A stretch of 6,087 bases of DNA from Candidatus Dadabacteria bacterium (lineage in GTDB: Bacteria; Desulfobacterota_D; UBA1144; Nemesobacterales; UBA2774), in contig QIHJ01000167.1 in the NCBI GenBank assembly GCA_003229065.1, forward strand, positions 1 through 6,087, written 5' to 3'. The position numbers and the translations under genes are program-made. Positions within the stretch are counted from its first letter, which is position 1. Each line of letters starts with the position of its first letter. The notes under the pieces are model-generated. The model was not told the DNA's origin. It did no database searches and was given only the letters and a program-made list of their open reading frames with translations. Positions 4,789 through 6,087 of this stretch are shown piece by piece.

Positions 4789-6087
4789 TTGAACGCAGCC
4801 CTTCTGGCCGTAATAGTCCTTCTGCTCTACATACTGGGATACAGATTCTACTCCAAATTTCTTGCCGAAAAGATCTTTCGTCTCTCAGACGATGAGGTCA
4901 CCCCGGCGCATGAAAAAGAGGACGGTATTGACTACGTCCCCACAAATAAGCACGTGCTTTTCGGCCACCATTTCGCCTCAATTGCCGGAGCTGCCCCGAT
5001 TATCGGGCCTGCAATCGCAATTTTCTGGGGGTGGGTCCCGGCGATACTATGCATTGTTATCGGTACTATTTTTATGGGTGCGGTGCATGATTTCAGCGCC
5101 CTGGTTATATCTGCCCGGGAAAAAGGGCGCTCAATCGGAGATTTGGCCGATAAGTTCATAAACAGGCGGGCAAGGACCCTCTTTTTACTCATCGTATACT
5201 TCCTCATATTCTTTGTGATGGCTGTTTTTGCCTATGCAATCGCAGCGCTTTTTGTCGCTTTCCCTTCGAGCGTGCTACCTGTTAACTTTCAAATTGTCGT
5301 AGCCGTGGCTATTGGTTTTCTGTTCTATAAAAAAGGGGTGCCGATTCTCTGGCCCTCTATTTTCGCCCTCATTACGCTTTACTTCATGATATGGCTCGGC
5401 ACAAAGGTGCCTATGGAGCTTCCGGCTGTTATGGGCTCGCAGATCGTTACCTGGATTATCCTTCTCCTAGTTTATTCCTTTATTGCGTCGGTACTTCCGG
5501 TATGGACGCTCCTTCAGCCAAGGGACTACATAAACGGGCACCAACTCTTCTTAGGGCTCGGGCTTCTGTTCGCGGGGCTTATAATTGCGCACCCTGAAAT
5601 GCAGGCGCCCGCTTTTAATGAGAACGCAGAGGGCGGAGTGCCGATATTCCCCTTTATATTTGTAACGGTAGCATGCGGGGCCATAAGCGGGTTTCACGGA
5701 CTCGTATCGAGCGGTACCACGTCTAAGCAGCTTGCACGGATGAGGGACTCCCGAATGATCGGGTACGGGGGGATGCTGGGCGAAGGGCTTCTTGCTATGA
5801 TGGCCACACTCGCCGTAGCAGCCGGGATACAGAGGACGGAGTGGCTCCAGCACTACCACTCATGGGAGGCTGCTGCACAGGGGGGTATCAGTAATTTCGT
5901 GATCGGGGCATCGACTTTCTTAGACGCCCTGGGCTTGCCCGAGGCGTTCAACCAGACACTCATAAGCGTGATCGTAATAAGCTTTGCCGCAACTTCGCTC
6001 GATACTGCGACCAGGATACAGAGGCTCATTATAGGGGAGCTTGGGAACTCGTATAAGATTGGGCCTCTTAAAAACCGCTATGTGGGT
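4789..6087 (+). CDS. cstA: CstA-family carbon-starvation transporter, 5' part (cut by right edge)
   Basis: The frame is open for 433 codons from TTG to the edge. It is a polytopic inner-membrane protein with many hydrophobic helices and clear CstA-family signatures: DYVPTNKHVLFGHHFASIAG (48-67), the QPRDYIN segment (from 243), SGFHGLVSSGTTSKQL (from 300), GYGGMLGEG, and SLDTATR (403-409). Known E. coli relatives CstA and BtsT take up pyruvate, and CstA is also linked to peptide use during carbon starvation; which substrate applies here is not shown. Compared from memory with the E. coli protein of about 700 residues, the N terminus is some 25-30 residues shorter and lacks the first helix, and the stretch between GYGGML and the TATR motif is more compact. 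This points to the short CstA subgroup, not damage. A start codon that reinstates the extra helix is impossible because of the in-frame TGA at 4774. It is probably in one operon with the two-component pair. Confidence 0.93.
   Translation, partial: MNAALLAVIVLLLYILGYRFYSKFLAEKIFRLSDDEVTPAHEKEDGIDYVPTNKHVLFGHHFASIAGAAPIIGPAIAIFWGWVPAILCIVIGTIFMGAVHDFSALVISAREKGRSIGDLADKFINRRARTLFLLIVYFLIFFVMAVFAYAIAALFVAFPSSVLPVNFQIVVAVAIGFLFYKKGVPILWPSIFALITLYFMIWLGTKVPMELPAVMGSQIVTWIILLLVYSFIASVLPVWTLLQPRDYINGHQLFLGLGLLFAGLIIAHPEMQAPAFNENAEGGVPIFPFIFVTVACGAISGFHGLVSSGTTSKQLARMRDSRMIGYGGMLGEGLLAMMATLAVAAGIQRTEWLQHYHSWEAAAQGGISNFVIGASTFLDALGLPEAFNQTLISVIVISFAATSLDTATRIQRLIIGELGNSYKIGPLKNRYVG

Noticed and set aside
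4862..5859. Other open frames on both strands over cstA
   Set aside because: All overlap strongly conserved CstA motifs in the true frame and have no recognisable domains.
1..6087. CRISPR array, insertion sequence, tRNA or prophage remnant
   Set aside because: No regularly spaced repeats, terminal inverted repeats with a transposase, tRNA-like fold or phage genes were seen on either strand.

Overview
The window looks like chromosomal DNA of a Gram-negative bacterium with middling GC content. The evidence is a probable lipoprotein with a coiled coil and TPR repeats (YbgF/CpoB type), an NtrC-class sigma-54 activator, and a PAS/GAF signalling protein. The mix would suit a Desulfobacterota- or Dadabacteria-like lineage, but that placement is a guess; no rRNA, tRNA or other marker gene is present. 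Two or three of the five genes appear to start at TTG behind a good Shine-Dalgarno site, so start calls that favour ATG would be wrong here.

Layout. Positions 1-900 (minus strand) hold the N-terminal 300 residues of a PAS-GAF sensor that runs off the left edge. A 159-bp gap follows, with an 18-bp near-perfect palindrome. Positions 1060-1647 (minus) encode the YbgF/CpoB-like protein. Next is an intergenic region of about 385 bp between divergent genes, holding a CRP/FNR-shaped dyad and an orphan Shine-Dalgarno-like stretch but no gene. On the plus strand, an apparent operon fills the rest: a membrane histidine kinase (2032-3312), an NtrC-family response regulator (3403-4776), and the 5' part of a cstA-family transporter gene (4789 to the right edge).

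How the genes may work together. The kinase and regulator form a complete two-component pair: all kinase boxes are present, and so are the receiver Asp, AAA+ ATPase and Fis-type DNA-binding helices. Only 12 bp separate the regulator from cstA, and cstA has a strong ribosome site, so the system probably controls or senses uptake of a carbon source such as pyruvate or peptides, the substrates known for CstA/BtsT transporters. This is inferred from position; no sigma-54 promoter could be found in the window. The regulator carries GAFTDA instead of GAFTGA in the sigma-54 contact loop, and the kinase has a very short extracytoplasmic loop. These are the two most unusual protein features. I do not see a wholly new system, CRISPR array, mobile element or RNA gene.
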